The notes below the pieces were generated by a model that did not search any database, was not told the origin of the DNA, and saw nothing but the letters and a program-made list of their open reading frames with translations. A stretch of DNA of 64,000 nt from Glebionis coronaria (taxonomy: Eukaryota; Streptophyta; Magnoliopsida; Asterales; Asteraceae): contig CM046874.1 in the NCBI GenBank assembly GCA_025667525.1, forward strand, positions 280,362,380 through 280,426,379. Reading direction: 5' to 3'. This document shows positions 11,778 to 23,132 of this stretch, one piece after another (positions within the stretch are counted from its first letter, which is position 1; the number at the start of each line of letters is the position of its first letter). The translations under genes and the position numbers were made by a program.

Positions 11778-14099
11778 AATGGTTATAGAGAATTAGGTTG
11801 CCTAGTCGCGTAGCCTAGTCTATAACTTAAGGGTCCCTGCATATAGGCGTCATAGGAGTATGTGTGCATTTTACATAAATTGATGTGTTAGGATGTTATT
11901 TATTGCGATGATTTGACTAGTATGAATTGAACCATAGTAAGTTCATACTTAGCCACATGTTATTTTCTTTTCGGGTTGTGACTAGTGTGGGTTGAACCAT
12001 AATCGTCCACGCTAGTCATTGTCGTATTTTGCTTACATTGTACATTATAGTACATAATTTGGAACATGGTAGTTTTGTATCTTTTGTCGAGTTATTTTAC
12101 ATACCTGAGATATGTTATTTTTCTTTTGATGTTTAAGTCATGTTCCCTAAGAATCGTGTGGTGGTTCGAGTTACTAGGAGTACATGGGTAGGAAGGATTT
12201 TAAGCTGTTTCCACTCTTATGGGCGACATGACTTATATTTGATTATGTTTTCATTTTGGATTTAGTCTATGTTGTTTTAGCTAGACTATGGATTTCGGTA
12301 TTCCAAGAGTTTTACTATGTTATTTTAATAGATGGGGTTTTGGACCTATTTGGTTATGTGGTTATGAGCTTATGTGAGTAGATTGATTTATGTGTTATAT
12401 GTTGTATTGATTCTTATAAGTGTCATCATAGGAGGGAGTGCATTGGGGAAAGGGTAATTGTATAAGTATGGTGGCCAACATAGTTATACATGTACCACAA
12501 CTTCAATGGGTTCTCATGTATGATTGCATGAAAGAGGGTTAGTACATGCTTGTATATGATGAGATGTGGATTTTGGGTATATTTATAATATATGGGTATA
12601 TGTAACGGCTGCCTACGATATGGCTATTTTTTTAGTGTGTTATATGTTTTGAGTTATAGTCGTGTTATGTGATTATGAGGTCACACGATATGGGTTGGTT
12701 TTGGTAATGGGTTTTGTGCCTTGTTGTGGCATGGTGAGATGGTGAGATGGGGATTACTCGCATGGAAAAACGAGTGTATGACGCGATTGGTTGATCTGAT
12801 ATGTATAGTAACGAGTATGTTTTGGGTGATTTAATAGGTATATATATGCGGATGTATATATACTACTATGTGTTAAGTTATGGTATATGGTCGTTCACTA
12901 GTTATTATAACTTGAACGTACCTTGTGTTTGCTCGTGTTTTATGGTGCTGGAGTTTAATGGAGTTCCAACGACGTTGAATCTTTTGAAGTGTGTCTGGTA
13001 GCGTATTTTTTGAGTTTCGTATTTCACGTGTACGTTTTAAAATGGTGTTCTTGGTTTTAAGTCTATTGAAATAACTTGGGATTCCTTTTGAGTTAATAAA
13101 ATCTTTTGTGTTGGGTCTTACATTTCTTTTAGTCGGTATATGTTGAGAAAAAGGGGGACTTAGAAATCTATTATAGGGTTAGATAGTTGGTTTTATTCGG
13201 TAAAATAAGGGTAAGGTGTTGAAGTCATGTTTCAAACAAGATGTAACATAAGATTTCATTTTAATCAACACTTATATATTTCAAATTCTAAAAGACTTTC
13301 TTTGAAATAAAGCGAAATAAAAATTTCTTTCTACCTACATAGTTTATATAATTGAGTTCGACTGATTTATGTCATTTATAATTATTTATACAAGGTTAAA
13401 TTGAGTTTATGAAGATTTCACGTACAATTATATCTGTCATTTAAAAGGATTACATTAATCACTAAGTTTATTCTTTATTTTTTTTAAAACAACTAGTATA
13501 AAACTGTTTTGGTCATAACTTGTTCGTTTTTAGAGCTTTTTGAGTGATTCAAAAGCCAAAAATTATGTACTCGGAACGTACTTTTCAAATATTCAGAAAG
13601 TATAGTCATGGGAGGTCAGTGGACTGGTCGGAATTGTTGTACAAGTGTCGGGTTCAAGGTTGAGTTTTGAATAGTAGTTTATTTTTATTTGGGGTGCACG
13701 GAATATCTAGTCTTTGGGTTGAGTTTTGAGATCGCCTAGAAGGTTGTTGGTATATTGTTTGAGTCACATAGATGTGGGAGGTAATAATAAATAAAATAAA
13801 AAGATATATATTCTTTTGGAAAAGTCGATCTTTTGCACGGTTTAAATAATATGTCGCGGGGCGTAATATGTTTGGTTGCCATTGGGTGTTTCTTGGATTA
13901 TTTTTCATTGTCATGGGTCATTTTGAATTGATACACGTTTTGGGTTTGAGTTTTCTTTCGAGTCTCATGGTTTTGACTTGTTTTAACTGGTGCACGTGAA
14001 ATGTCGTTAGTTATCCGTTGGTTTGATTTGTTGATCGTATCTGATGGATTCAGGATGTAGTTTTTGTTTTGTATTGTTCGGGAGCGTTGAGGTAGTTAT
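11778..14099 (+). other. Element N leader and presumed gag region, no recognisable gene
   Basis: About 2.3 kb of AT-rich sequence with stops in all frames. A possible remnant of a gag start occurs near 12138 (an ATG followed by basic residues), but I cannot align it convincingly. No zinc knuckle is visible. Confidence 0.5.
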
Positions 14100-16500
14100 A
14101 TGAAAGACTTGGTCGCGCCTACACGCTTAAGTAGGTGACCATGAGAGAACGGTCGGAATACCCTTAGTGGGAAGGAAAGAAGTTCGTAGACAAACTAATG
14201 TGGTCATGAGGTCTCTTAGGAGAACCAAGAAGATGAATAGAGATTTGTGGGATACTAGCACAAGTAACGCGCCATAGAGAGTGTTGGAAGGGGATACAAT
14301 ACCTCAAAGGTATTTATGATTGTTCGTAGGGCATGTAAGTTTTCCGAAAATTTCCTGAAATTTAGTAGGTTTGCCTATTACCGTGAGGTAGAACCATAAA
14401 TAGAGCAAGTAGGAGAAGTGAGAGGAGTTGTAGTTAATGCCTTTCCAAGGTAAATCGTTGATGGAGTGAATTAAAAACAAGAGCTGTTAGAAATTGCAAG
14501 GAATGCCGGATAGAAGTTGAGTTGCTTAGTAGTAGATTGGATGAGGAAAGAGGTTGAGTGGTCCGATGAGAGGAAGTACCGATCTTAAAAATGCGTGTAG
14601 AATTTTGCAAATAGAACGATGTAGGAATTTATTCGTATTGCCGCTAAGAGAGGGTGCAAGGAGGACATAGTTGAAACTGCTAAGGATGTTGTATGAACGC
14701 TTTGGGTTTACGGTTATGCATTTGGTTTCGCCAAAGCACTAGCGGTTTTCATGGAGTCAATGAACCGATTGTGCATGAACGTGTATAAACGAGTTGTCAT
14801 CGGGAGCATCAAAGACATCTTGATCTACTCAAAGTCTAAGAAGGAGAGTGAGGCGAAGTATGTGTTGGTTTTGGAGTGGAATTATACGTGAGATTTTCAA
14901 GTGTGAGTTTTAGTATTAAGTCTACCATGATGAGTAGTTAGAGATGATGGCATATCATGGAACCAGCAAGGGGCGAAGTGAAGAAGGATGAGGGAGCATT
15001 TTGGAGGCTGAAGAGGTGGATTGGATAGTGAGCCGATCCTGGCATTATCGGAAGACTGGATGAATTCACGAAGCATGACGATACTTGGAGCAAGGACTTG
15101 GACGCGTACGAGGACGACAAAGAAAGGCGATCTCTTATACGTTGCAGGAACTGAAGATTTGGAAGAACTGGATAGACTTAGTTAGTGGAGCTGGACTGTT
15201 ATATCTGCCTAGAATGCTAGAGGCATTTGGTGTACGAGACGTGGAGAATGATCTATACGGATCATGAACGTCTCCAACACATATTCAATCATCTTGATTG
15301 AACATTTGGCACAGGTGAGGGGTGGAGTTAAGTGATGAAAGAAAAATATGCAAGGCCAAGTACCATCTGGGAAAGGCAAGCATGGTTGATGAGACATGGA
15401 ATAAGAAGAATGAAGTGAAGCTGAGACAGACTTGAACTATATGGATGACGTATTAGGGTGGTTTGGATGAAGGATGTAGGTTGCACGTTTTGAGTTGTCT
15501 AAAGCAGAGAACGCGTCAACATGTATGTTGCGTGGCTTGGACAACCATATGGAGAAAGGGACGTAGACTATACTTCCTACATAGATAGGAGTAGCTTAGA
15601 AAGGGGAGATGTAAGGACGAAATTGGTGAAAGGGATACATAATGGGGTGGAGGAATAAGTAAGACGAGAGTTGGGTGATAGTCGATAGACTGACTAATTC
15701 ATCTCATATTTCAAGAGGAATGAGAAGTCACGTGGTTGAGAAGTTGGAAGGATTGCGTACGGATGTGATGGAATAGAGGGTTTTGCGTAAAGGTTAGCCT
15801 GATATGCATGGAGTGCCTTATGAAGGATTATGGCAAGGGAAGAAACGAAGGGAAGCATCACATCGTGATGTATGGTAGGAGTTGAGGAAGAAGAAGGAAG
15901 TGTGTATAGAAGTGAAGCATGAATGAAATAGGTCGAGATAGGAACCGGAGGTAAAACTTTGGTAGAGCTTAATGAGTAGAATGAGAGCAACAAGGTATGC
16001 TAAGTAGAAAAGGAGGAAACCACTAGATTTAGTGACAAAGTTATGTAGGGAGTTTCACCCATAGTAACGGGTGGTATGTTTTGGTAAAATGGAAGAGTTG
16101 ATGTAGAGTTTTGTAGGTCCATTTTTGATCTTTGGAAAGATCGGACCATTAGCTTATGAGTATAGAATTACCTGGGGAAAGTGAGTTGTATACATGATAC
16201 ATTTCATGTATTGAGATTGGTAAAGGTTGTTTGAGAATGCATTTTGAATGTACGGTTATTCGGGACTTGTACTAATAAGAGTCTTTGTTTTATCAAAGAG
16301 TCATCTGTGAGATTTATTGACTGTGAGGTCAAGAGTTTGGAAATGAGTTTAATTATTTTTGGTTTGTATATGTGGTATGTTGAAACTTGAACTAAAGTTC
16401 ACGTGGAAATGAGGGGAGTTCGTTTAGAACAAGTATCCTCATGTGATTTGTCGTTTGTGTGTTTGATCCTAAGGAGTAATTATCGGGACGAGATTTCTAT
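14100..16500 (+). pseudogene. pol: Element N pol, heavily decayed (RT, RNase H, integrase, chromodomain remnants)
   Basis: Fragments in pol order, in shifting frames: a remnant of the pre-RT 'GLP' segment near 14370; the RT catalytic region near 14750-14870, where the box is degraded but 'DILIYSKSK' remains; a 'KFSKCEFW'-like remnant near 14900; RNase H 'IYTDH' near 15250-15290; an integrase C-terminal remnant near 15990-16030; 'VGPFLIFGKIGPLAYEYR' near 16108-16165; and a chromodomain-like start near 16290-16345. Stops and frameshifts are very frequent. The lineage, from the chromodomain and LTR size, is Tekay-like. Confidence 0.8.
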
Positions 16501-16501
16501 T

Positions 16502-16513
16502 AGGAGGGAGTGA
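16502..16513 (+). other. Polypurine tract of element N
   Basis: AGGAGGGAGTGA immediately before the 3' LTR, the primer for plus-strand synthesis. Confidence 0.8.
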
Positions 16514-19156
16514 TGTGACAACCGTGGTTTTGAGGTTCGTCACTTAATTTTATTTTGTGCTAGTTACGTGTCTTTACGTGTTTATGTGCTTATTGGTGTG
16601 TATAGATTGTGGTTTGGATATCGTTTCCGGTACGGGGTACCTTGTGAGTGAAACGATGTGTGATGATTTCATGTTCATGAGCTCACATGGTAGTGACTAT
16701 GAAGTGAAATGGTGTTATTTAGTGGTTTTACGTGTACGTATATGTATTATAGAAAATCGTATTCTTACGATTTACGGTTTAGCATTTTGAGGTCTCGGAA
16801 GAGGTATTTAGTCACGGGAATATTTTTGGGGATGGTTTTAAGTCATTTAGGACTTAGTTATAAAGTTTATTTCAAAATTTGAGATTTTTTTTAAAAGTGT
16901 ATATTTTACGACTTTTACGGTAAAACGCGTAAAAATTGACTAGTTTTACGGTTTTGAGGTTTTGGAGGTTTTAGGAGCTGAAATAAATTAAGGTAAATTA
17001 AGGTATTGTTAATAACATAATATTAAACAATAAAAAGAAAAAAAAAACGAAATTTAATGGATATGGAAAGGGTATAGACGGTTGGAAAAGAGAAAAAAAA
17101 GGAAAAAAGGAAAAAAGGAAAAAAAGGAGAAAAAGGAAACATTGTATTGGGCTAGGATTAGTATGGTAATTATATAAAGACTTTTATTAACTAAAAACAC
17201 ATCATAATCCCCTAGAGATCAAGCTTAGGTCGAATTTAATGGAGAATATTAGGGTTCTTCATAAAATTTTGGGGTTTTCATAAATCAAAGGTAAATATTC
17301 AAATCCCTTTTTAATTTAATTGTTTTTATGTTTTATTTAATCATCTTATGATGGAATTAGGTTAGGGTTTAATTTAAAAACAGTAAATTAATGTCATAAT
17401 AATGAGGTTATAATGATTACGTAAGTTAGGGTTTGTAATTAGTGAGTTTAGGGTTAATTAATTAGTTTAATTTGATTAAACCCGTTTTTAAAAACTGGGC
17501 AGAATTTTGAGTCAATTGTTTTGATCATATTGGGGGTTCTACAAACTCTTATTTTGCGATCCAAGTATCCCTGAAAAGTTAATTGAAGTGGCTTTCGAAT
17601 GAAAGAAACAAGAACTAAATTGGAGGTCGGGAAGTGGGTCAAAAACAGGTTACAACAATCGGAGGTCAAAACAGTTATGAAGTCAGCCTGTTTTCTTTTA
17701 AAGTTTTGGGTTGTTTGGGGTACTTAGGGTTGCATTTGGATCTTCTAACGAACATGAGAGATGGTTTATATATTATAGTAAGTATATGCAATTGGGCTAA
17801 GGTGGTGGCTTACGGTAAGACCCGCTAATCCTAACAAACTTTTTGTAAGTTTAAAATCAGTAAATCTGGAGTGACAAAAGTATATATATATATATATATC
17901 GGGGCCTTAACAGTAGCTTTAAGGTTAGGGAAAGTGGGATATGTTAGCTAACATATGTAAGGGCATAAATATTCCCTTTACAGAGATCATGGGTGTGTTT
18001 AGATTGGTGTTTGGCTTATAGTTTGGAGACCTAAAACTGGGACTGTTTTTGATAAAATGTTAACGGGATGTGTTATGAAGTAAACGAGTTAAGGGCTTTA
18101 TAGAGGGGTGTAATGAGATTCTTAGAGCATATATATGAGGTATATATATGGGAGAAGGTTAGATGTCCATCATAGGTTGATGAGCCATTTTAGTGTTTGG
18201 TTCATGTTTTGATTATGTGTTTTTGGTTGTTAGGTTTTTGCTAGTGCGCGGATGTTTGGGGAAGCTCAATCAGGTGAGTTTCATAGTCCCATGTTTACTA
18301 TTGATTTTGACTTCCAGATGGGATGGAAGAGACACTGTGTTGAGTTATTTTCTAAATTGATTTTGTGAATGTGTTTGTGATTTGAGATGGACTTGTGTGT
18401 ACATTATGTGATTAACTGCTATGTGATTTTTGATTGTGTATGATTTGGATCGGGGGACACGTGCCGTCTCAGTTATCGTGGTTTGACAAGGTAGTGGCCT
18501 TGTGGTTTGACAAGGTAGTGGCCTTGTGGTTTGACAAGGTAGTGGCCTTGTGGTTTGACAAGGTAGTGGCCTTGGGATAGGTACATAGTGTGATCATCTA
18601 TGGTACCATGTTGTTTGGCAAGGTAGGAGCCTTGGATTTTGGTTTGTAATGATTGATCTTGAATGCTAGTTGTTAATACATAATTGTATCACATTGTCCA
18701 TATGTTATTATGTTGATGATTGTTATTCACAGCCTGTAACTGATTTTAGCATTGGATTCTAAACCTATGACTCTCACCAACTTTATGTTGACGTGTTTTA
18801 GTGTCTCTTTCAGGTGAGAATGTGGTTAAGCTTGAGGATAGAAGTGGCTAGACTTGGATGCCTTAGGATTGCATATAGAAGGAGATCCCCGTTCCTTCTT
18901 AGCTTTGTTTGTTCATTTATCTAGTGATACTGTTGGCACCTATATGTTTGTTTGTTTGTGTTATTTGTTTGTCTTGGGTAAGAGGTAGGACTGTTACCTA
19001 CTTACCTAGACTCCTGCATTGTTGAGATATTGTCATGACATTTGTGTCACCATTTTATGACATTTCTTATATCATTTAGTTATCTCTATAGACACGCTAT
19101 TGTTGTGATGATATCCATACGTCGTGCCCCATATTCCGCCATGGTGGGGTGTGACA
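16514..19156 (+). repeat. 3' LTR of element N (2643 bp)
   Basis: Near-identical to 9026-11761. The 93-bp length difference is explained by the AT tract (about 46 bp) and two fewer 24-bp minisatellite units (48 bp). It ends GGGGTGTGACA followed by the GCAAG duplication. Confidence 0.95.
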
Positions 19157-19161
19157 GCAAG

Positions 19162-19700
19162 GGAAAGTGGTCTTTACGAGTGGCGTCATTCAACTTTCGG
19201 TAGTCAATACACACCCTCCAACCGGTCACAACACGAGCGGGAATTAACTCGTTATTTTCATTAGGCACAACGGTCATTCCTCCCTTCTTAGGGACACAAT
19301 GGATTTTTCTTACCCATGGGCTATCAGAGATAGGATAAATCATTCCCGCGTCAAGAAGTTTTAAGACCTCTTTTTTAATGACATCGTGAATTTTGGGGTT
19401 TACCCTTCTTTGACATTGGATTGCGGTTTTGTAGTCCTCCTCCATTAAACTCTTGTGAGTACAAAATTTTGGGTCAGTACCCTTAATGTCGGAAATTTTC
19501 CATGTAATTGCCCCTTTGTGAGCTTTAAGAATTGTCAAAAGTACGGTTTTCTCATCATTGGAAAGATCTTTCACAATAATAACCGGCAACTTATCATCAC
19601 CTTCCAAGAATGCGTATTCGAGGTGAGGTGAAAGATCTTTCAATTCAAGGATTGGTGGATCCTCGATTGATGATTTTTGTTCAACACTCATAACTTCCAA
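19162..19700 (-). pseudogene. pol: Athila-A RT N-terminal part
   Basis: From an ATG at 19700: linker, then the RT fingers with 'KKEVLKLLDAGMIYPISDS', 'HCVPKKGG' and 'GWRVCIDYRKLNDATRKDHF'. The reading runs straight into element N and continues on its far side at 9020. The last codons of the open frame (19086-19161) belong to the LTR of N, so the natural protein ended elsewhere. Compared with Athila-B the segment is open, with few changes. Confidence 0.9.
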
Positions 19701-20941
19701 TGGTGGAATGGTGGAATGAGAGTATCATTACCAATAATCACCTCATCTTCATTGTCGATTTCATTTAAAATAAAATCGCCTCCTTGGAATGGAGTGAGAT
19801 TTGGTGTAAAATTAGCAAGAATCGGATCAATAATAGTGGGATTGCCACTTGACGAACTATAAGAAAAAACTAACCCTTCTTGTGAAAACTCATCGCAAAC
19901 TACATCGACTAAGTCAATGTGGTTGATGGTAGAGATTGCATTAACATGAGAAGGTGTAGAGTTTTGAGTAGCGTTTATAACAAGTTCCTCTTCGTTGAAA
20001 TGCAAAGTGATTTTTCTAGCATGCACATCAATGACCGATTTCGAGGTATCTAAAAATTGACGACCTAAAATTAGAGGAACTTGAGGATCCACGGGGATGT
20101 TTACTATGATAAAATCAACGGGATAGTAGAACTTCCCCACTTTCACAAAAACGTCTTCGGCCACTCCACATGCGAGTATCGTAGAATGATCGGCCATTTT
20201 GATAGACATTTTCGATGGAGTAAGAGCCGGAAGTGAAAGCGATTTCCACATGGAAAAAGGCATCAAATTAATGCTCGCGCCAAGATCAGCCAAGGCGAGA
20301 CATCCTTCCATTTCTTGAATATCACAAGGAATGAGAAACTTCCCGGGGTCACCAACTTTTTCCGGTATTCGGTTAAGATAGACCGAACAACAATTAGATA
20401 TCTTTGAAAGCTTCTCCTTATCGTTCATCATACCCTTAAAAATGGAAGCAAAACAAGGCATGTATAACAATGCGTCGGCTAAACTCACATTAAAGTGCAC
20501 TTGTTGAAACATTTTAATAAAAAGCTCAATTTGTTTTTTATTACGTTCATGTAACTTCTCCTTGTTTCGTCTCGAGGGGTAAGGTATGGGTGGTGTGGGT
20601 TGGGGCGTAGGCAGCGGCCTTAGAATCTCGGGTTCCATAATTGGTATTGGCTCAACCGTAGGTGTGGTTTGAGCGGTACTTCGTGGGCTTGTAATATGCT
20701 CCTTTTCTACCATCACCTCGGGTTCTTTCTCGATTTCCTTATCCATAGAAGTACTAGGACGAGAGATTTGTTCTTTGAAAGTTTTACCACTACGAATAGT
20801 AATAACCTTCATTTCTCCCTTCGGGTTTGCATTGGTATCACTAGGAAGACCACCCGAGGAAGAGGGTTTACACATGATAGCTTCAAACATACTAGCCATT
20901 CGATCTTCAAATTTTGATTGCCTTTTATCCGCTTTTAACAA
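19701..20941 (-). pseudogene. Athila-A gag C-terminal tail and aspartic protease
   Basis: A long open stretch (19688-20941, about 417 codons). It begins with a basic, Pro/Thr-rich linker (residues about 40-140). It then holds a retropepsin-like domain with the active-site segment 'LADLGASINLMP' (about residue 220), a flap region and the C-terminal 'PLILGRQFL', followed by an acidic tail. The protease would process the Gag-Pol precursor. It ends just before the RT segment starting at 19700. The domain looks intact, but the gene around it is broken on both sides. Confidence 0.88.
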
Positions 20942-21024
20942 CTCTTGCTTAATCTCATGTTAACCTTGCTCCATCTTTTGTTGAAGACGTTGAACGTTTC
21001 CTTCCATTTTATTAGCATGAGTTT

Positions 21025-22400
21025 TCAATTCATTAGCAAGTTCGTTTTAAGCTCGTTTTTCAACTCGGATCTTAAGCTAATCATTTCTCGTTGCATGTTA
21101 TCAAACTTAGCATCATTTGCCTTAGCATAATCCAAAAATTCTCCTTGAAGATTTTTAGTGAGAGCATTTTGAAAACCTTGTGTAGTATTTTGAAAATCAC
21201 GATTTTGGTTTTGATTTTGCACTTGCCCATTGTTCCCACTTTAGTAATTACCCTTGTTATAGTTACGTTGATTTCCTTGATAACCACCACTTTTATTGTT
21301 GTTTCGATAGTTATTAGCATTTTGATTTTGGGGAGCTTGATTTGGGCGGGAACCTTGGCCGTTTTGGTTGTAAGTTCCCGTTGCTACGTAAGCACTCAAA
21401 GTGTTACCACCGGCGGCAATGCACTCAGAAAAATCATGAGTTCCACCACAAGATACACAACTCGTTTCAACCGCCTTAACCGATGCAGAACTCAAAGCAT
21501 CTTGTGCTTTCCAATGAGTCATAAGCGTCGAAAATCTATGGAAAAACCGATTCTCCTCATTTGCTTCATCATGTAAGGCATTCATGTTACGAGACGATGA
21601 CGAAAAACCCATAGTGGCAACACTCGGTGTGTTATGAGGGTTATAAACCTTAGATCTATTCTCGATGATCTTTTAACCTTCATCAGTTGTTTTGCACAAA
21701 AAGTTACCACCCGCAGCGGCATTCAAATAGTCTCGTTCATGATCGTTAAGCCCATTATTAAAAGTATCGATTTGATGAAATTCGGAAAAATCATGGTGAG
21801 GACATTCATGTAACTTTTCCTTAAATCGTTCCCATGGCATTGAAAAACTTTCATTAGATCTTTGCATAAACCTTGAAATCTCATTTTTCACATGTGTCGT
21901 CTTAGATGGCGGAAAAAATTGGTTCACAAACTTAGAGACGAGATCACCCCATGTCAAAATTGAATTTGGCGGTTCTTTATCGAGCAAAATTTTTGCGGGT
22001 CCATCTAAAGAGTATGGAAACAACATCATCTTAATGGCGTCATGTGGAACATCCTTAAACTTGCTTGTTGCGGTGAGACGATTGAAATTCCGTATGTGAT
22101 AGTGTGGGTTGTCTTTTTCATGTCCGCGAAACTTGTCTGCTTGTATCATCGACATTCAACCCGTCTTGATCTCGAAATTATCCGCAAGGATGGCGGGAAT
22201 CACAATAGCTTCTCCAAAACCCTCGATGGGTGCTTGAAGCAACTCCATCATAGTACGATTAGCCATAGTGACTATTGGTTCTACAACGGGTTCGACAATT
22301 GGAGGTTCTTCTTCAATTTAAGGATCTTGGTTTCCTTCCTTTTGACGACGTTTACGAGCTCGTTTTGCTTACGAGTTTGCATAAACGTGACGTAGAACGT
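21025..22400 (-). pseudogene. gag: Athila-A gag (capsid region), broken
   Basis: Starts near 22390 with a basic N-terminus, then 'MANRTMMELLQAP' near 22266. 22155-21673 has the retrotransposon gag domain (the GPAKILLDKEPP segment, 'WGDLVSKFVNQFFPPSKT', 'RFKEKLHECPHH'). 21612-21241 has a Cys/His cluster (C-x2-C-x4-H-x4-C-like, 'CVSCGGTHDFSEC') and an Asn/Gly/Gln-rich tail. 21222-21025 is a coiled-coil end. Breaks are a TGA before 22155 (still in frame), a stop at 21673 and a stop or shift near 21240 and 21025. Athila-C gag (43880-45612) is the close homologue. Confidence 0.88.
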
Positions 22401-23111
22401 GGAGGTGAGCAAAGAAGATTCTTTTGGGGTTTTTGTGAATTTTCAATTTTTTTTTGTTTTTGATTGTTTTTAATTTTTTGGATTTTTGTGTGTATTATGT
22501 ACACAAAAATCTACCAATCTCTCCTTGAACCAAACTCTTGATTAAAGGAGCCTCAAAGAGTGAAAACGATCACGTGGAGTGAACGCCTTCAATGACTTTA
22601 GAACATTGGTGGAACACCAAAACGTACAAGAGGGTTTAATCACAAGAAACCAAGCAAATATATATGATATGTAATAATACTTTGGGCGGCAAAACCCTCG
22701 ATTAGCTTTCAAAATCAAATACTCACAAGTGAACGGGGGGATGAGGTGGCGCGAAGCACTTAAGTACCTAACTTCCCTTTAACGACCTTTTATTGCACGT
22801 TGCCTATCTATTCACCTTAAAGTTCGTATTTTTCAAAATCGAGCTAATATAAAGTATTTATCTATTTTTGACTTTTTCTTTTGGTTTGAGATTCGTATAC
22901 AATAATTAGGAGATCAAATCCCAATTAAGTTTGTGCTTTCACACTTTTGGAGATATTGTGATTTAAATTTGATACATATACAATATAGTAATAATAATTC
23001 ACAAAGAAAATGAAAAACAGATAATACGTGTTAATAGAGTTATAATTAACACAAATACTATTTATGGTTATATATTAAAAACAAAATGGTCCAAATTAAT
23101 CACAACACACC
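22401..23111 (-). other. Athila-A untranslated leader
   Basis: About 700 bases between primer site and gag, without a gene. It shares blocks with the Athila-C leader (43157-43879), including the GGCGCGAAGCACTT segment, so it is an inherited part of the element and may hold packaging signals. Confidence 0.7.
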
Positions 23112-23129
23112 TCCCCGGCAGCGGAGCCA
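23112..23129 (-). other. Primer-binding site of Athila-A (tRNA-Asp type, one change)
   Basis: On the minus strand TGGCTCCGCTGCCGGGGA, the Athila-type site complementary to plant tRNA-Asp, with T in place of the G present in Athila-C (43139-43156). It lies three bases from the LTR end. Confidence 0.88.
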
Positions 23130-23132
23130 AAA

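Larger units (their letters stand above)
9026..19156 (+). mobile_element. Element N, complete Tekay-like LTR retrotransposon with decayed coding region
   Basis: 10,131 bp bounded by LTRs of 2736 and 2643 bp, with a perfect target duplication, an iMet primer site after the 5' LTR and a polypurine tract before the 3' LTR. The pol region (about 14100-16500) is recognisable only as scattered fragments, so N cannot encode its own enzymes. The two LTRs differ by roughly 2% in the first 480 bases by eye, apart from two repeat-length changes, so the insertion is fairly young. That contrast points to movement using another element's proteins. Confidence 0.95.
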
